Source of the DNA: Gammaproteobacteria bacterium
GTDB taxonomy: Bacteria; Pseudomonadota; Gammaproteobacteria; Pseudomonadales; Halieaceae
NCBI GenBank assembly: GCA_030433415.1
Contig: JAUIMF010000003.1
Span: 1-64,000 of the forward strand
Reading direction: 5' to 3'
Length of the DNA stretch: 64,000 nt
Part shown: in pieces, positions 1-8,221 of the stretch
Position numbering within the stretch: the stretch's first letter is position 1
How the letters are laid out: each line of letters opens with the position of its first letter
Translations under genes and position numbers: made by a program
The notes under the pieces: generated by a model
The model's input: the letters and a program-made list of their open reading frames with translations, nothing else
Database searches by the model: none
Told to the model about the DNA's origin: nothing

Positions 1-1
1 C

Positions 2-1351
2 CCCGGCGCGCTGCCACCCAGCCGTTTCCTGGGTGAGCCCAACGATGGCCCTACGGAGATTGATGCCCTGGGACATCAGCTTACCTTCGAGCATCAGCTC
101 AACAGCAACTGGACTCTCCTGGGAGGAGTTGGGTACCGCGAGTCCGAGTTCGTTGGCAGCTCTTCCGGTGCGGAACTATCCGGTGGCCGACAGCTGCTGG
201 ATGATGATGGACAGACGCTCGTACGACAGCCTCGTGACCGCGACTACTCAGCGGAAGATCTGTCGGGGCGGATTGAGCTGAGCGGCACATTTGAAACCGG
301 CTCTCTGACGCACCACATGCTGGTTGGTGCCGATACCTATGACTACGAGCTGGATTCAGATCAGCGTCGCTTCAGGGTTGCGTTTGGTACGGGCGACACG
401 ACCTACGCAATTAACGTGTTCGATCCGGTGTATGGCCAAACGCGACCCCAGACGTCGCCGCAAATCGATAGATTGGAGGAGCAGGCGGCCTGGGGCGTCT
501 ACCTTCAGGATCAGATTGATCTCTCCGAGAAGTGGCGCGTCGTCCTTGGCGTCCGTTTCGACGATTTCTCCCAGGATATTCTCAATCGCTTGAATGGCAG
601 CAAGAGCTCCCAATCCCAGACACAGACCAGCCCCCGCGCGGGTATTGTCTACGAACCGACGGACCGTGTGAGTCTGTATGCCAGCTACTCGGAAGGCTTT
701 CGACCGAACAGCGGTGCGGACGCCAACGATGTCGCCTTTGAGCCGGAAGAGAGCAAGTCCTTCGAGACCGGTATCAAGTACGTGAACGATCGACTGAGCG
801 CCACCGTCGCGTTGTTCTCCATGGAAAAGTCGAACATTCTTACGGCCGATCCGATCAACCAAGGCTTCTCGGCAGCTCTTGGCGAGGCCGAGAGTGAGGG
901 CATCGAGATCGACATCACGGGACAGATCACCGACACACTTCGCGTAGTCTTCAACTATGCGTACGTTGATGCGGCAACGTCCAATGAAGTCGTGAACGCC
1001 GATTGGGGAGTTGTCGTTCCCTCTGGAAGCCCATTGATCAATATTCCTGAAAACAGCGGGAACCTCATCCTGATCAAGGACCTCAATATCGGAGGTTCGC
1101 CGGCAACACTTGGCTTTAGCGTCAATTACGTGGATGACCGTCTCGGGGAGACGATTGACCCCGATTACGTGCTGCCATCCTATACGCTCGTCAACCTCTT
1201 CGGAGCCTACGATCTCAGTGACAAGCTGAAACTGACGGTGAACCTCGACAACATAACTGACGAGGAATATTTCGTGAGCTCCTATCACAAGTGGTGGACG
1301 ATGCCAGGGGCGCCCTTCAGCTGGACACTCGGAGTACAATATACGTTTTAG
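2..1351 (+). CDS. TonB-dependent siderophore receptor, C-terminal part (partial)
   Basis: This is the C-terminal 449 residues of an outer-membrane TonB-dependent receptor; the frame is open to the left edge, so the plug domain and start lie outside the window. The visible part is beta-barrel: alternating polar and hydrophobic strands, a PSRFLGEP motif near the left edge typical of ferrichrome/hydroxamate-type receptors (FhuA/FhuE/FoxA group), a YASYSEGFRP strand, a DNITDEEY motif near the end and a terminal aromatic (QYTF) as in the BamA recognition signal. It should import an iron-siderophore or similar chelate using TonB energy. A strong intrinsic terminator follows, so it is transcriptionally separate from the Lrp gene downstream. 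Family certain; substrate inferred. Confidence 0.9.
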   Translation, partial: PGALPPSRFLGEPNDGPTEIDALGHQLTFEHQLNSNWTLLGGVGYRESEFVGSSSGAELSGGRQLLDDDGQTLVRQPRDRDYSAEDLSGRIELSGTFETGSLTHHMLVGADTYDYELDSDQRRFRVAFGTGDTTYAINVFDPVYGQTRPQTSPQIDRLEEQAAWGVYLQDQIDLSEKWRVVLGVRFDDFSQDILNRLNGSKSSQSQTQTSPRAGIVYEPTDRVSLYASYSEGFRPNSGADANDVAFEPEESKSFETGIKYVNDRLSATVALFSMEKSNILTADPINQGFSAALGEAESEGIEIDITGQITDTLRVVFNYAYVDAATSNEVVNADWGVVVPSGSPLINIPENSGNLILIKDLNIGGSPATLGFSVNYVDDRLGETIDPDYVLPSYTLVNLFGAYDLSDKLKLTVNLDNITDEEYFVSSYHKWWTMPGAPFSWTLGVQYTF

Positions 1352-1383
1352 CGCCAGACGTATCCCTTACCCGTTCCACGACT

Positions 1384-1415
1384 CACCGGCAGGGCAACTC
1401 CTGCCGGTGTTTTTT
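1384..1415 (+). terminator. Rho-independent terminator of the TonB receptor gene
   Basis: A perfect 10-bp stem (CACCGGCAGG pairs with CCTGCCGGTG), a 6-base loop GCAACT, and a run of six T directly after the stem. It lies 32 bases after the receptor stop codon. Confidence 0.92.
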
Positions 1416-1593
1416 CACCCGGGCAGCAAAGTCGTGTGTCTGTTTCGTGGGTCACCCCGAGCAGCACCGCCATGCAGCGCGGACATTGACTGCGCGACAC
1501 CAGCACGTATGCTAGCCGGCTTGATGAATCGCAGTCACGGCTGTGCCATGGGTCTCTCTGGGTAGCCGTATCCGCATGAGGCTGGGGAAAGAG

Positions 1594-2085
1594 ATGTCTG
1601 AATTCAAGCTGGACCGTATCGACCTCAAGATACTGGCTGAGCTGCAGCGCAACGGTCGCATCACCAACACGGGTCTTTCGGAGGCGGTCGCTTTGTCCCC
1701 CAGTCCCTGCCTGGCTCGGGTCAAGCGCCTCGAAAAAAACGGCTATATCGTCAGTTACAACGCGCACATTGCACTCGAGAAACTGGGTGAAACCTCCATC
1801 GTTTTCACGGAGGTTACCCTGCAAGACCATCACCGAGAAGACTTTCAGAAGTTCGAGAAGCGCATCAGCGAAGTTGACGAGGTGATCGAATGTCACCTGA
1901 TCAGCGGAGGATACGACTATTTGCTCAAATTCGTTACCCGCGGAGTCGTTCACTATCAGGAACTGATCGAAGAGATTCTTGAAAAGGATTTCGGCATTAC
2001 CAAGTACTTCAGTTACGTCGTGCTGAAATCCCCCATTGTGAAACTTCACTATCCGCTGACCACGCTTTTCAAAGCGGATCGCTGA
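1594..2085 (+). CDS. Lrp/AsnC family transcriptional regulator
   Basis: 163-residue Lrp/AsnC protein. The N-terminal winged helix-turn-helix begins with LDRIDLKIL and continues through the recognition helix around NTGLSEAVALSPSPCLARVKRLE; the C-terminal RAM ligand-binding/oligomerisation domain covers roughly residues 75-150 and includes the HLISGGYDYLLKF segment. I chose the ATG preceded by GGGGAAAGAG because family members start a few residues before LDxID; upstream in-frame ATGs at 1543 and 1576 would add residues outside the family. It stands at the head of the catabolic island, and members usually sense an amino acid and control its catabolism or transport, so it is a likely local regulator. 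Family clear; ligand unknown. Confidence 0.93.
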   Translation: MSEFKLDRIDLKILAELQRNGRITNTGLSEAVALSPSPCLARVKRLEKNGYIVSYNAHIALEKLGETSIVFTEVTLQDHHREDFQKFEKRISEVDEVIECHLISGGYDYLLKFVTRGVVHYQELIEEILEKDFGITKYFSYVVLKSPIVKLHYPLTTLFKADR

Positions 2086-2122
2086 GCAGGTCGCTGCCAT
2101 CGTCGTTCTCTACAAATCGGAG

Positions 2123-3025
2123 TTGGAGCGGGGGCGTCATTGGCAGCAGCGCTTTGCCGTCGAAGAGCCGGAGATTGCTTTCAGGGTTTGGCCGGAAGAG
2201 GGCGACCCGTTGGAGGTGGAATACCTGGTTGCATGGCAGCCTCCGGAGGACCCCTTCCAGCGCTACCCCAATCTGCGCGTGGTCTTTTCAATTGGTGCGG
2301 GCGTCGATCAGTTCGACCTGGCGTCGTTCCCGGGGCACGTGCGCCTGGTGCGTATGCTCGATCCTGGCATCCTCCAGGGGATGCGGGAGTACGCGACCCT
2401 GGCGGTGCTCGCCCTGCATCGGGACCTGCCGCACTACATGGCCGCGCAGCGTGAGGCTCGCTGGCAGGCACTACCCTCGTTGCCGGCGCAGCGGCGTCGA
2501 GTCGGTATCATGGGCCTTGGAAACCTTGGCGCGGCGGTTGCGGAAACGCTGGGCAACCTTGGCTTTATGGTGTCCGGTTGGAGTCGCTCCCGTCGCGAGA
2601 TCAGGGCAGTCGAATGTTTTGCGGGTGACGAGGAACTTGGCGCATTCCTTGCCAACACCGACATCCTCGTCTGTCTGTTGCCACTCACAGAGGCTACCCG
2701 CGGAATCCTCTGCCGGGACGTCTTCAGCCAGCTGTCACGGGGTGCCCGGCTGCTAAACATCGGTCGTGGGGCTCACCTGAATGAAACGGACCTGCTGGCA
2801 GCGCTGGATGATGGGCAGCTGTCCGCGGCGATGCTGGATGTGCTCGAGAAGGAGCCGCCGTCGGATGATCATCCTTTCTGGCGGCATCCGCGTATCCTGT
2901 TGACTCCCCATGTAGCTGCCGCTACGCAGGTGGACACGGGTTGCGATGTGCTGCTTGATAACCTCCGCAGATATCGGGCGGGTCTGCCGATGTATGGCGA
3001 AGTTAACGTAAGCGCGGGGTATTAA
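2123..3025 (+). CDS. D-2-hydroxyacid dehydrogenase, glyoxylate/hydroxypyruvate reductase A (GhrA)-like
   Basis: NAD(P)H-dependent 2-hydroxyacid dehydrogenase, closest in layout to GhrA, which reduces glyoxylate or hydroxypyruvate. The Rossmann motif is GLGNLGAAVAE with WSRSRR after the second strand; catalytic Arg lies in NIGRG, Glu in the MLDVLEKEPP segment, and His in TPHVAA. The first usual start is TTG, giving 300 residues, but GAG sits directly against it, and the in-frame codons just upstream (2099-2122) encode IVVLYKSE, which looks like the first beta strand of GhrA. The frame is open back to 2060, overlapping the Lrp gene end, yet has no ATG/GTG/TTG before 2123. The true N terminus is therefore uncertain; a rare ATC start at 2099 is possible. 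Confidence 0.85.
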   Translation: MERGRHWQQRFAVEEPEIAFRVWPEEGDPLEVEYLVAWQPPEDPFQRYPNLRVVFSIGAGVDQFDLASFPGHVRLVRMLDPGILQGMREYATLAVLALHRDLPHYMAAQREARWQALPSLPAQRRRVGIMGLGNLGAAVAETLGNLGFMVSGWSRSRREIRAVECFAGDEELGAFLANTDILVCLLPLTEATRGILCRDVFSQLSRGARLLNIGRGAHLNETDLLAALDDGQLSAAMLDVLEKEPPSDDHPFWRHPRILLTPHVAAATQVDTGCDVLLDNLRRYRAGLPMYGEVNVSAGY

Positions 3026-3027
3026 CG

Positions 3028-4542
3028 CTACTCCAGATTACCCTGGCAGAGGTACTTGAGCTGGAGATAGTCGTCAAGACCGTAGTGTGAGCCCTCACGA
3101 CCGTAGCCTGACTCCTTGATACCCCCAAAGGGTGCAATCTCACTGGCAACGACACCCTCGTTGATACCGATCACACCGGCCTCCAGCTGCCTGGATACAC
3201 GCCAGATGCGCGCAGGATCCTGCGAGTAGAAGTAGGCCGCGAGCCCATACGCTGTATCGTTGGCTTGCGAGATAACCTGTTGCTCATCGCTGAAGCGGAA
3301 CAGGGGTACGAGGGGACCGAAGGTCTCTTCGCAGTGCAGGGTCATGCTGGCGCTGGCATCCCCCAGGATCGTCGGCGCGTAGTAGAAGGGGCCGTCAGCT
3401 ATTTCGTTGCGAACGCGGTGTCCGCCAGTGATCAGTGTGGCACCCTGATCAAGCGCGTCGCACACGTGCCGCTCGATTTTCTCGATGGCGCGGCCATTGA
3501 TCATGGGGCCGATCTGCGAGTCCTTATGTTCAGCGGGCCCGATTCGCAGGGCTTCTACGGCGGCTTTTAATTGGGTAACGAATTGCGAGTATATGCCATC
3601 GTGGACGTAAACCCGGTTCGGGCTTACGCAGGTCTGTCCGCTGTTTCTGAATTTACCACGCATGAGACCGTCCACAGCCGCATCGACATCCGCATCTTCA
3701 AAGACGATAAATGGCGCATTGCCGCCCAGCTCCAGGGAGAGCCGCTTTAGCGTATCGGCAGAAGCGCGCGCGAGGTACTTTCCTACCGGCGTCGAGCCAG
3801 TGAAGGTGAGTTTGCGCACTCGCGAGTCCTCAAGCCAACTGCCGACGGTGGCCGGGGTGTTGCCCCTCGAGGCTGTCACCATGTTGATGGTTCCCGGCGG
3901 GAGTCCAGCTTCCTCGGCAAGCGCTGCCAGTGCCAGCGCGGTCAGCGGTGTATCCTCCGCCGGCTTCGCTACCACGGTGCAGCCGGCGGCTAGCGCCGGA
4001 GCAATTTTGCGCGCAATCATGGCCAGCGGAAAATTCCACGGTGTTACCGCGGCCACTACCCCGACAGGTTCACGCAGTACCAGCTGCATATGACCTGGCA
4101 TGCCAGGCACCAGCGCGTCGCCGTGGCTGCGCGTCGCCTGTTCGGCGAACCATTCAACGTACGCCGCACCGTAGCGGGCTTCTCCCATCGCCTCCGCAAG
4201 CGACTTGCCCTGCTCCCTGGACATCAGGCGCGCCAGGTCTTCGCTATTGTCCAGAATCAGACGGTGCCAGCGCTTCAGCAGATTCGCCCGTTCGCGCGCA
4301 CTGACATTGCGCCAGCTCTCGAAAGCTCTGGAAGCCGCATTCGTTGCCGCCTGCGCATCCTCCGGATCGCTGTCGGGAACGCGACTGAATACCGTATCGG
4401 TGGATGGGTCACTCACGTCGTGCCAGCGGCCACTGGCAGCGTCGCACCAGATGCCGCCAATATAGTTTTGCGTGCGTAGCAGGTCCGACCGCGAAAGCGT
4501 CAGCATGGACGGCTCCTGTATATCCTGTATGACTGCGCTCAT
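3028..4542 (-). CDS. gabD: NAD(P)-dependent succinate-semialdehyde dehydrogenase-type aldehyde dehydrogenase
   Basis: 504-residue aldehyde dehydrogenase of the GabD group, likely oxidising succinate semialdehyde or a related omega-aldehyde acid to the acid. Visible motifs: TPWNFPLAM for the cofactor loop, FTGSTPVGK, the general-base Glu in LELGGNAPF, the catalytic Cys in NSGQTCVSPNRVYV, and EETFGPLVP. The C-terminal IKESGYGREGS is typical of GabD. The ATG overlaps the stop of the upstream dehydrogenase (ATGA), so it is the last gene of an aminotransferase-dehydrogenase-GabD operon; an alternative internal ATG 12 codons in is possible. An aminotransferase plus this enzyme is the usual two-step route from an omega-amino acid to a dicarboxylate. 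Family certain; exact aldehyde inferred. Confidence 0.9.
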   Translation of the reverse strand: MSAVIQDIQEPSMLTLSRSDLLRTQNYIGGIWCDAASGRWHDVSDPSTDTVFSRVPDSDPEDAQAATNAASRAFESWRNVSARERANLLKRWHRLILDNSEDLARLMSREQGKSLAEAMGEARYGAAYVEWFAEQATRSHGDALVPGMPGHMQLVLREPVGVVAAVTPWNFPLAMIARKIAPALAAGCTVVAKPAEDTPLTALALAALAEEAGLPPGTINMVTASRGNTPATVGSWLEDSRVRKLTFTGSTPVGKYLARASADTLKRLSLELGGNAPFIVFEDADVDAAVDGLMRGKFRNSGQTCVSPNRVYVHDGIYSQFVTQLKAAVEALRIGPAEHKDSQIGPMINGRAIEKIERHVCDALDQGATLITGGHRVRNEIADGPFYYAPTILGDASASMTLHCEETFGPLVPLFRFSDEQQVISQANDTAYGLAAYFYSQDPARIWRVSRQLEAGVIGINEGVVASEIAPFGGIKESGYGREGSHYGLDDYLQLKYLCQGNLE

Positions 4543-5645
4543 GGTGCGACCGTCTCCTGCGTTGCCTCGCGGATGAGTTTGGCAATCGCGTTTCCGACAT
4601 CCTCAGTGGTTGCTGCTCCGCCGAGGTCGGGCGTGTGTGGACCAGCGGCCAGCGCCTGCTCTATGGCGCGCATGATCGCATCGTGCGCTTCGCCGCAGGG
4701 GCCATTTCCGTGACCAAGAAAGTCGAGCATCATCGCGCAGGACCAGATCATCGCGACCGGGTTGGCGATGCCCTGCCCGAAAATATCCGGCGCCGAACCA
4801 TGCACGGGCTCGAAGAGCGATGGAAACTTGCGTTCCGGATTCAGGTTTGCAGAAGGGGCCAGACCAATGGTGCCGGTGCAGGCAGGTCCGAGGTCCGAAA
4901 GGATGTCGCCGAACAGGTTTGACGCCACGACCACATCGAAACGATCTGGCTGCAGAACGAAGCGTGCACAGAGAATGTCGATGTGCTGCTTGTCCCAGGT
5001 GATATCGGGATACGCAGAGGCGATGTCCGCCGCACGTTCGTCCCACCAGGGCATGCTGATCGCCATGCCATTGCTCTTTGTCGCTACGGTCACATGGCGA
5101 CGCGCCCGACTCTGGGCCAGTTCGAACGCAAACCGCATGACCCGCTCAGTGCCGTAGCGGGTGAACACCGATTGCTGCATGACGACTTCGCGCTCGGTGC
5201 CTTCGTAGAGGATGCCGCCGATGGCGGAATATTCACCCTCAGTGTTTTCGCGCACAACCATGAAGTCGATATCGTTGCCCGCGGCGAGGGGGCCGGGAAC
5301 ACCCGCGAAGGTACGGGTTGGACGCAGGTTCACGTATTGGTCATATTCGCGACGAAAGCGCAATATCGAACCCCACAGGGAGATATGGTCCGGTACGCTT
5401 TCCGGCCAGCCGACCGCGCCGAACAACACTGCGTCAACGCCTTCCAGCTGTGCCTGCCAATCGTCCGGCATCATCTTCCCGTGGGCGGCGTAGTAATCGC
5501 AGCTCGCCCACGCGATGTGGCGGTAATGCAGTTCGATACCAAACCGCTCCGCTGCGGCATTGAGTACCTTCAACCCCTCAGGCATCACTTCGTGGCCGAT
5601 TCCGTCTCCGGGAATGACCGCCACGGTAAAACTCGATCCGCTCAT
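4539..5645 (-). CDS. Tartrate dehydrogenase / D-malate dehydrogenase-type decarboxylating dehydrogenase
   Basis: 368-residue member of the isocitrate/isopropylmalate dehydrogenase family, tartrate/D-malate branch (TtuC/DmlA), which oxidises and may decarboxylate 2-hydroxy dicarboxylates with NAD and a divalent metal. It begins VAVIPGDGIGHEV, has the substrate-loop Arg set in SLWGSILRFRREYDQYVNLRP, the family NTEGEYS motif, and the metal-binding aspartates in VASNLFGDILSDL, followed by FEPVHGSAPDI. Start: the ATG of MSGSSFTVAVIPGDGIG; longer frames upstream run into the aminotransferase gene. Only two bases separate it from the aminotransferase stop, and its TGA overlaps the next ATG, so translation is probably coupled. 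Substrate choice among tartrate, malate and isopropylmalate analogues is not resolved. Confidence 0.88.
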   Translation of the reverse strand: MSGSSFTVAVIPGDGIGHEVMPEGLKVLNAAAERFGIELHYRHIAWASCDYYAAHGKMMPDDWQAQLEGVDAVLFGAVGWPESVPDHISLWGSILRFRREYDQYVNLRPTRTFAGVPGPLAAGNDIDFMVVRENTEGEYSAIGGILYEGTEREVVMQQSVFTRYGTERVMRFAFELAQSRARRHVTVATKSNGMAISMPWWDERAADIASAYPDITWDKQHIDILCARFVLQPDRFDVVVASNLFGDILSDLGPACTGTIGLAPSANLNPERKFPSLFEPVHGSAPDIFGQGIANPVAMIWSCAMMLDFLGHGNGPCGEAHDAIMRAIEQALAAGPHTPDLGGAATTEDVGNAIAKLIREATQETVAP

Positions 5646-5647
5646 GG

Positions 5648-7027
5648 CTACGCGACAGCCTTCATCACGTCGGGCTGCTCCAGCAGTGCATCCAGAGAGC
5701 GCCACAGCCGCGAGAAGAGAATGTCGAATTCCTCTTCGGTGAAGCACAGAGCGGGGGCGAAACCAAGGATACTGTCGCCAAAGGTGCGAAACACGATGCC
5801 GTTTTCCCATGCGATCGCTGCCAGGCGCTCATGCAGCTTGACGGATGGATCGATGCGCTCTCGGGTTTGCTTGTCCGCAACCAACTCCAGCGCTCCCAGC
5901 AGGCCTCGGGATCGCGCGTCACCTACGAGGGGATGTTCCAGCATACGCTGCAGGTGCGCAGTGAAACTTGGGGTCACGGACTGGCCGTGCGATAGCAGGC
6001 CGCCCTCGTGATAGAGACGCAAGCACTCCAGCGCCACCGCCGCACTGACCGGGTGCGCAGAGTAGGTCTGTCCGTGACCTACGATAAATTCGCTCGCGTT
6101 GCCATCGGCGATTCCCGCGTAAACGGCGTCGGACATCAGGACCGCACCCATTGGTGCGTACCCCGAAGTCAGACCCTTTGCGAGGGTCATGAGGTCCGGT
6201 TCTACCCCTTCCTCCTCGCAGGCAAACAGTGGGCCGGTTCGGCCGAAGCCGGTGATGACCTCGTCCACGACGAACAAGATGTCCAGGTCGCGACAGGTAT
6301 CCTGCATGGCCTTGAGCCAACCGACGGGCGGAACCAGCACTCCGCCCGATCCAAGTATCGGTTCGCAGAAGAAGGCGGCAACACGCGATGGACCCAGCTC
6401 CTCTACGCGGGCGCGAAGGTGGCTGACGGATTCGGCGATCAGCGCTTCCGGATCGTCCCCCAGCGGATTGCGGTAGGCGTAGGGGCAGGGGATATGATGC
6501 TGGTTCGGGCGTGGCAGGTCGAAGTTCTGGTGGAAGACCGGTAGTCCAGTGAGTCCCGCACCGGTACCGCTGGAGCCGTGGTAACCGCGCTCAAGAGCAA
6601 TGAACTCCTTGCGTTCCGGCTGACCGATCGAATTGTAGTAATGGGTAATGTAGCGAATGGCGGCATCTACCGCATCTGATCCACCGAGGGTGAAATAGAC
6701 ATGCTGCAGCGAGTTCGGCGACAGTTCGACGAGGCGTCGGGCCAGTTCTATGGCGGGTTCACTTGCGAAGCTGAAATAGCCGGTGGCGTACGGCAACCTG
6801 CTCATCTGCGCTGCGGCAGCATCGACAACGCTCTGCTGCCCGTAACCGACATTGACACACCACAGTCCCGCAAAGGCGTCGAGTACTTCGTTGCCGTGGA
6901 TGTCCCGCAACCAGGAACCGTTGCCTGATTCAAGGATCGTCGCTCCGCGTCGTTCGTGGGCACGAAAGTTTGTGACGGGGTGAATCAAGTGCTGCCTGTC
7001 CCAGGCTGTGAGCTTATCAAATGACAT
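5648..7027 (-). CDS. Class III PLP-dependent aminotransferase (omega-amino acid/diamine--pyruvate type)
   Basis: About 459 residues, fold type I class III aminotransferase. It transfers an amino group, usually from an omega-amino acid, diamine or beta-alanine, to pyruvate or 2-oxoglutarate. Motifs: FAGLWCVNVGYG near the N terminus, YHGSSGTGAGLTG, the cofactor Asp in LFVVDEVITGFGRTG, and the PLP lysine in TLAKGLTSGYAPMGAV. I start at the ATG of MSFDKLTAWDRQHLIHP, the usual family N terminus, although ATG at 7036 and longer frames exist. It is first in a three-gene minus-strand operon and faces the HAD gene across a 0.5-kb intergenic region. With the GabD-type gene it suggests an amine to aldehyde to acid route. 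Confidence 0.92.
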   Translation of the reverse strand: MSFDKLTAWDRQHLIHPVTNFRAHERRGATILESGNGSWLRDIHGNEVLDAFAGLWCVNVGYGQQSVVDAAAAQMSRLPYATGYFSFASEPAIELARRLVELSPNSLQHVYFTLGGSDAVDAAIRYITHYYNSIGQPERKEFIALERGYHGSSGTGAGLTGLPVFHQNFDLPRPNQHHIPCPYAYRNPLGDDPEALIAESVSHLRARVEELGPSRVAAFFCEPILGSGGVLVPPVGWLKAMQDTCRDLDILFVVDEVITGFGRTGPLFACEEEGVEPDLMTLAKGLTSGYAPMGAVLMSDAVYAGIADGNASEFIVGHGQTYSAHPVSAAVALECLRLYHEGGLLSHGQSVTPSFTAHLQRMLEHPLVGDARSRGLLGALELVADKQTRERIDPSVKLHERLAAIAWENGIVFRTFGDSILGFAPALCFTEEEFDILFSRLWRSLDALLEQPDVMKAVA

Positions 7028-7450
7028 GACTTCCATCCGCTTCAATGATCGGTAACTCTTCAGGCTCTCCTGACCCTGTCGTTCAGACCTGCGCTTCTGC
7101 GAAAGAACGCGTGCAGCCATCTTCCCTGTAGATCAGGCACTTTTAATAACTGCATGGTAGCCATATAAGGCTTGCGCGAACTGTTGTAGTGGGTCCTGTG
7201 GAGACGGCTTTGTGTCGTTTTTCAAGGCATCTTGGCATTTTATGCCGTCGTGCTTTCATGCGCGGCTACCCGGGGCGTGAGCCGCCCGTTGCCCCCGGCA
7301 CACTATGCTGATCGCACGGAGCAAAACGAACAATTTTTCGGTGTGGTGCGGGCTAATCGGCGAGCATCTTCCAGAGTGTGCGTGTTCTAATGTCAGGCTT
7401 ACAAACCATACTCAGTTTTCGCTACGCCTTTTGCCACGACTTGTTCGACG
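7028..7450. other. Intergenic region between divergent aminotransferase operon and HAD gene
   Basis: About 420 bases without a convincing gene. It must hold the promoters of the leftward aminotransferase operon and probably of the rightward HAD/FAD/ABC set. A short inverted repeat GGCAT-TTT-ATGCC lies near 7235-7247. No clear sigma-70 box pair was found by eye on either strand. The tandem repeat listed next occupies its right end. Confidence 0.6.
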
Positions 7451-7510
7451 ACGACTTTAGCAAAGACACTAGCAACGACTTTAGCAAAGACATTAGCAAC
7501 GATTTTAGCT
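7451..7510. repeat. 12-bp tandem repeat, five units, upstream of the HAD gene
   Basis: Five head-to-tail 12-mers: ACGACTTTAGCA, AAGACACTAGCA, ACGACTTTAGCA, AAGACATTAGCA, ACGATTTTAGCT. Units 1 and 3 are identical and units 2 and 4 differ by one base, so the array is also a 24-bp repeat. It ends 24 bases before the HAD start codon. The frame shared with the HAD gene is open through it, but there is no ATG, GTG or TTG in that frame between the TAA at 7388 and 7535, so it is probably untranslated leader or a regulator-binding array. Confidence 0.85.
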
Positions 7511-7534
7511 ACGACAACCGCGGGAAGCCCTATC

Positions 7535-8203
7535 ATGAGCACGTTTAAACCCAAGTACATTACCTTCGACTGCTACGGAACACTCACGCGTTTTCGTATG
7601 AAGGACATGGCCGAAAAAATGTTCGCCGACCGCATCACTTCGGAACAGATGCCGCACTTTATCGCCGATTTTGCGGCCTACCGCCTGGATGAAGTCCTTG
7701 GTGCCTGGAAGCCGTACGAGGTGGTGCTGCGTGATGCGGTGCGTCGTACCTGCAAGAAATGGAAAGTCGAATTCAATATCGAGGAAGCCAAACGCTTCTT
7801 TGACGCCGTGCCCACCTGGGGGCCTCACCCGGATGTGCCTGAACCCCTGGCCAGGGTGGCCAAGGAGTTTCCGCTGGTCATTCTCTCCAACGCCGACGAC
7901 CGGCAGATTCACCAGAATGTCGAAAAGCTGGGCGCTCCCTTCGCCCACGTGTTTACGGCTCAGCAGGCCCAGGCCTACAAGCCCCGACTCCAGGCCTTCG
8001 AGTACATGGTCGATAGCCTCAACTGTAACCCGGAGGACCTGCTGCACGTGTCCTCCAGCTTGCGCTATGACCTCATGTCAGCGGCAGATATGGGAATCAA
8101 GCACACCGTGTTCGTCGACCGCGGCCACGGCCCGTCAAGCCCCTACTACGATTACCACGTTATCAAGGACATCGGCGGTCTGCCCGGCGTGGTGGGTCTC
8201 TAG
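7535..8203 (+). CDS. Type II haloacid dehalogenase-like HAD hydrolase
   Basis: 222 residues, HAD superfamily subclass I in the (S)-2-haloacid dehalogenase layout. Motif I is FDCYGTL with nucleophile Asp12; motif II Ser lies in VILSNADD; the motif III Lys is in AQAYKPRLQAF; the last acidic motif is SSSLRYDLMSAADMG. A good ribosome site (GGGAAG, 8 bases before ATG) fixes the start. Many genes with this name in amine-catabolic clusters do not act on haloacids, so the substrate may be a phosphorylated or 2-substituted acid. It is followed 18 bases later by a flavoprotein and then an ABC importer on the same strand, so it is likely the first gene of that operon. Confidence 0.9.
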   Translation: MSTFKPKYITFDCYGTLTRFRMKDMAEKMFADRITSEQMPHFIADFAAYRLDEVLGAWKPYEVVLRDAVRRTCKKWKVEFNIEEAKRFFDAVPTWGPHPDVPEPLARVAKEFPLVILSNADDRQIHQNVEKLGAPFAHVFTAQQAQAYKPRLQAFEYMVDSLNCNPEDLLHVSSSLRYDLMSAADMGIKHTVFVDRGHGPSSPYYDYHVIKDIGGLPGVVGL

Positions 8204-8221
8204 GCGAACGGTGTCGACTGC

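Noticed and set aside
356-1339. Long open frame on the minus strand opposite the TonB receptor
   Set aside because: The plus-strand frame has clear beta-barrel homology; the antisense frame is low-complexity and explained by GC-biased codon use.
1594-7027. Ectoine degradation (doe/eut) cluster suggested by Lrp regulator, class III aminotransferase and aldehyde dehydrogenase
   Set aside because: No ectoine hydrolase (EutD/DoeA) and no ectoine transporter are present, and the dehydrogenase is GabD-like.
7451-7510. Possible CRISPR array
   Set aside because: Units are 12 bp with no spacers and no cas genes nearby; it is a simple tandem repeat.
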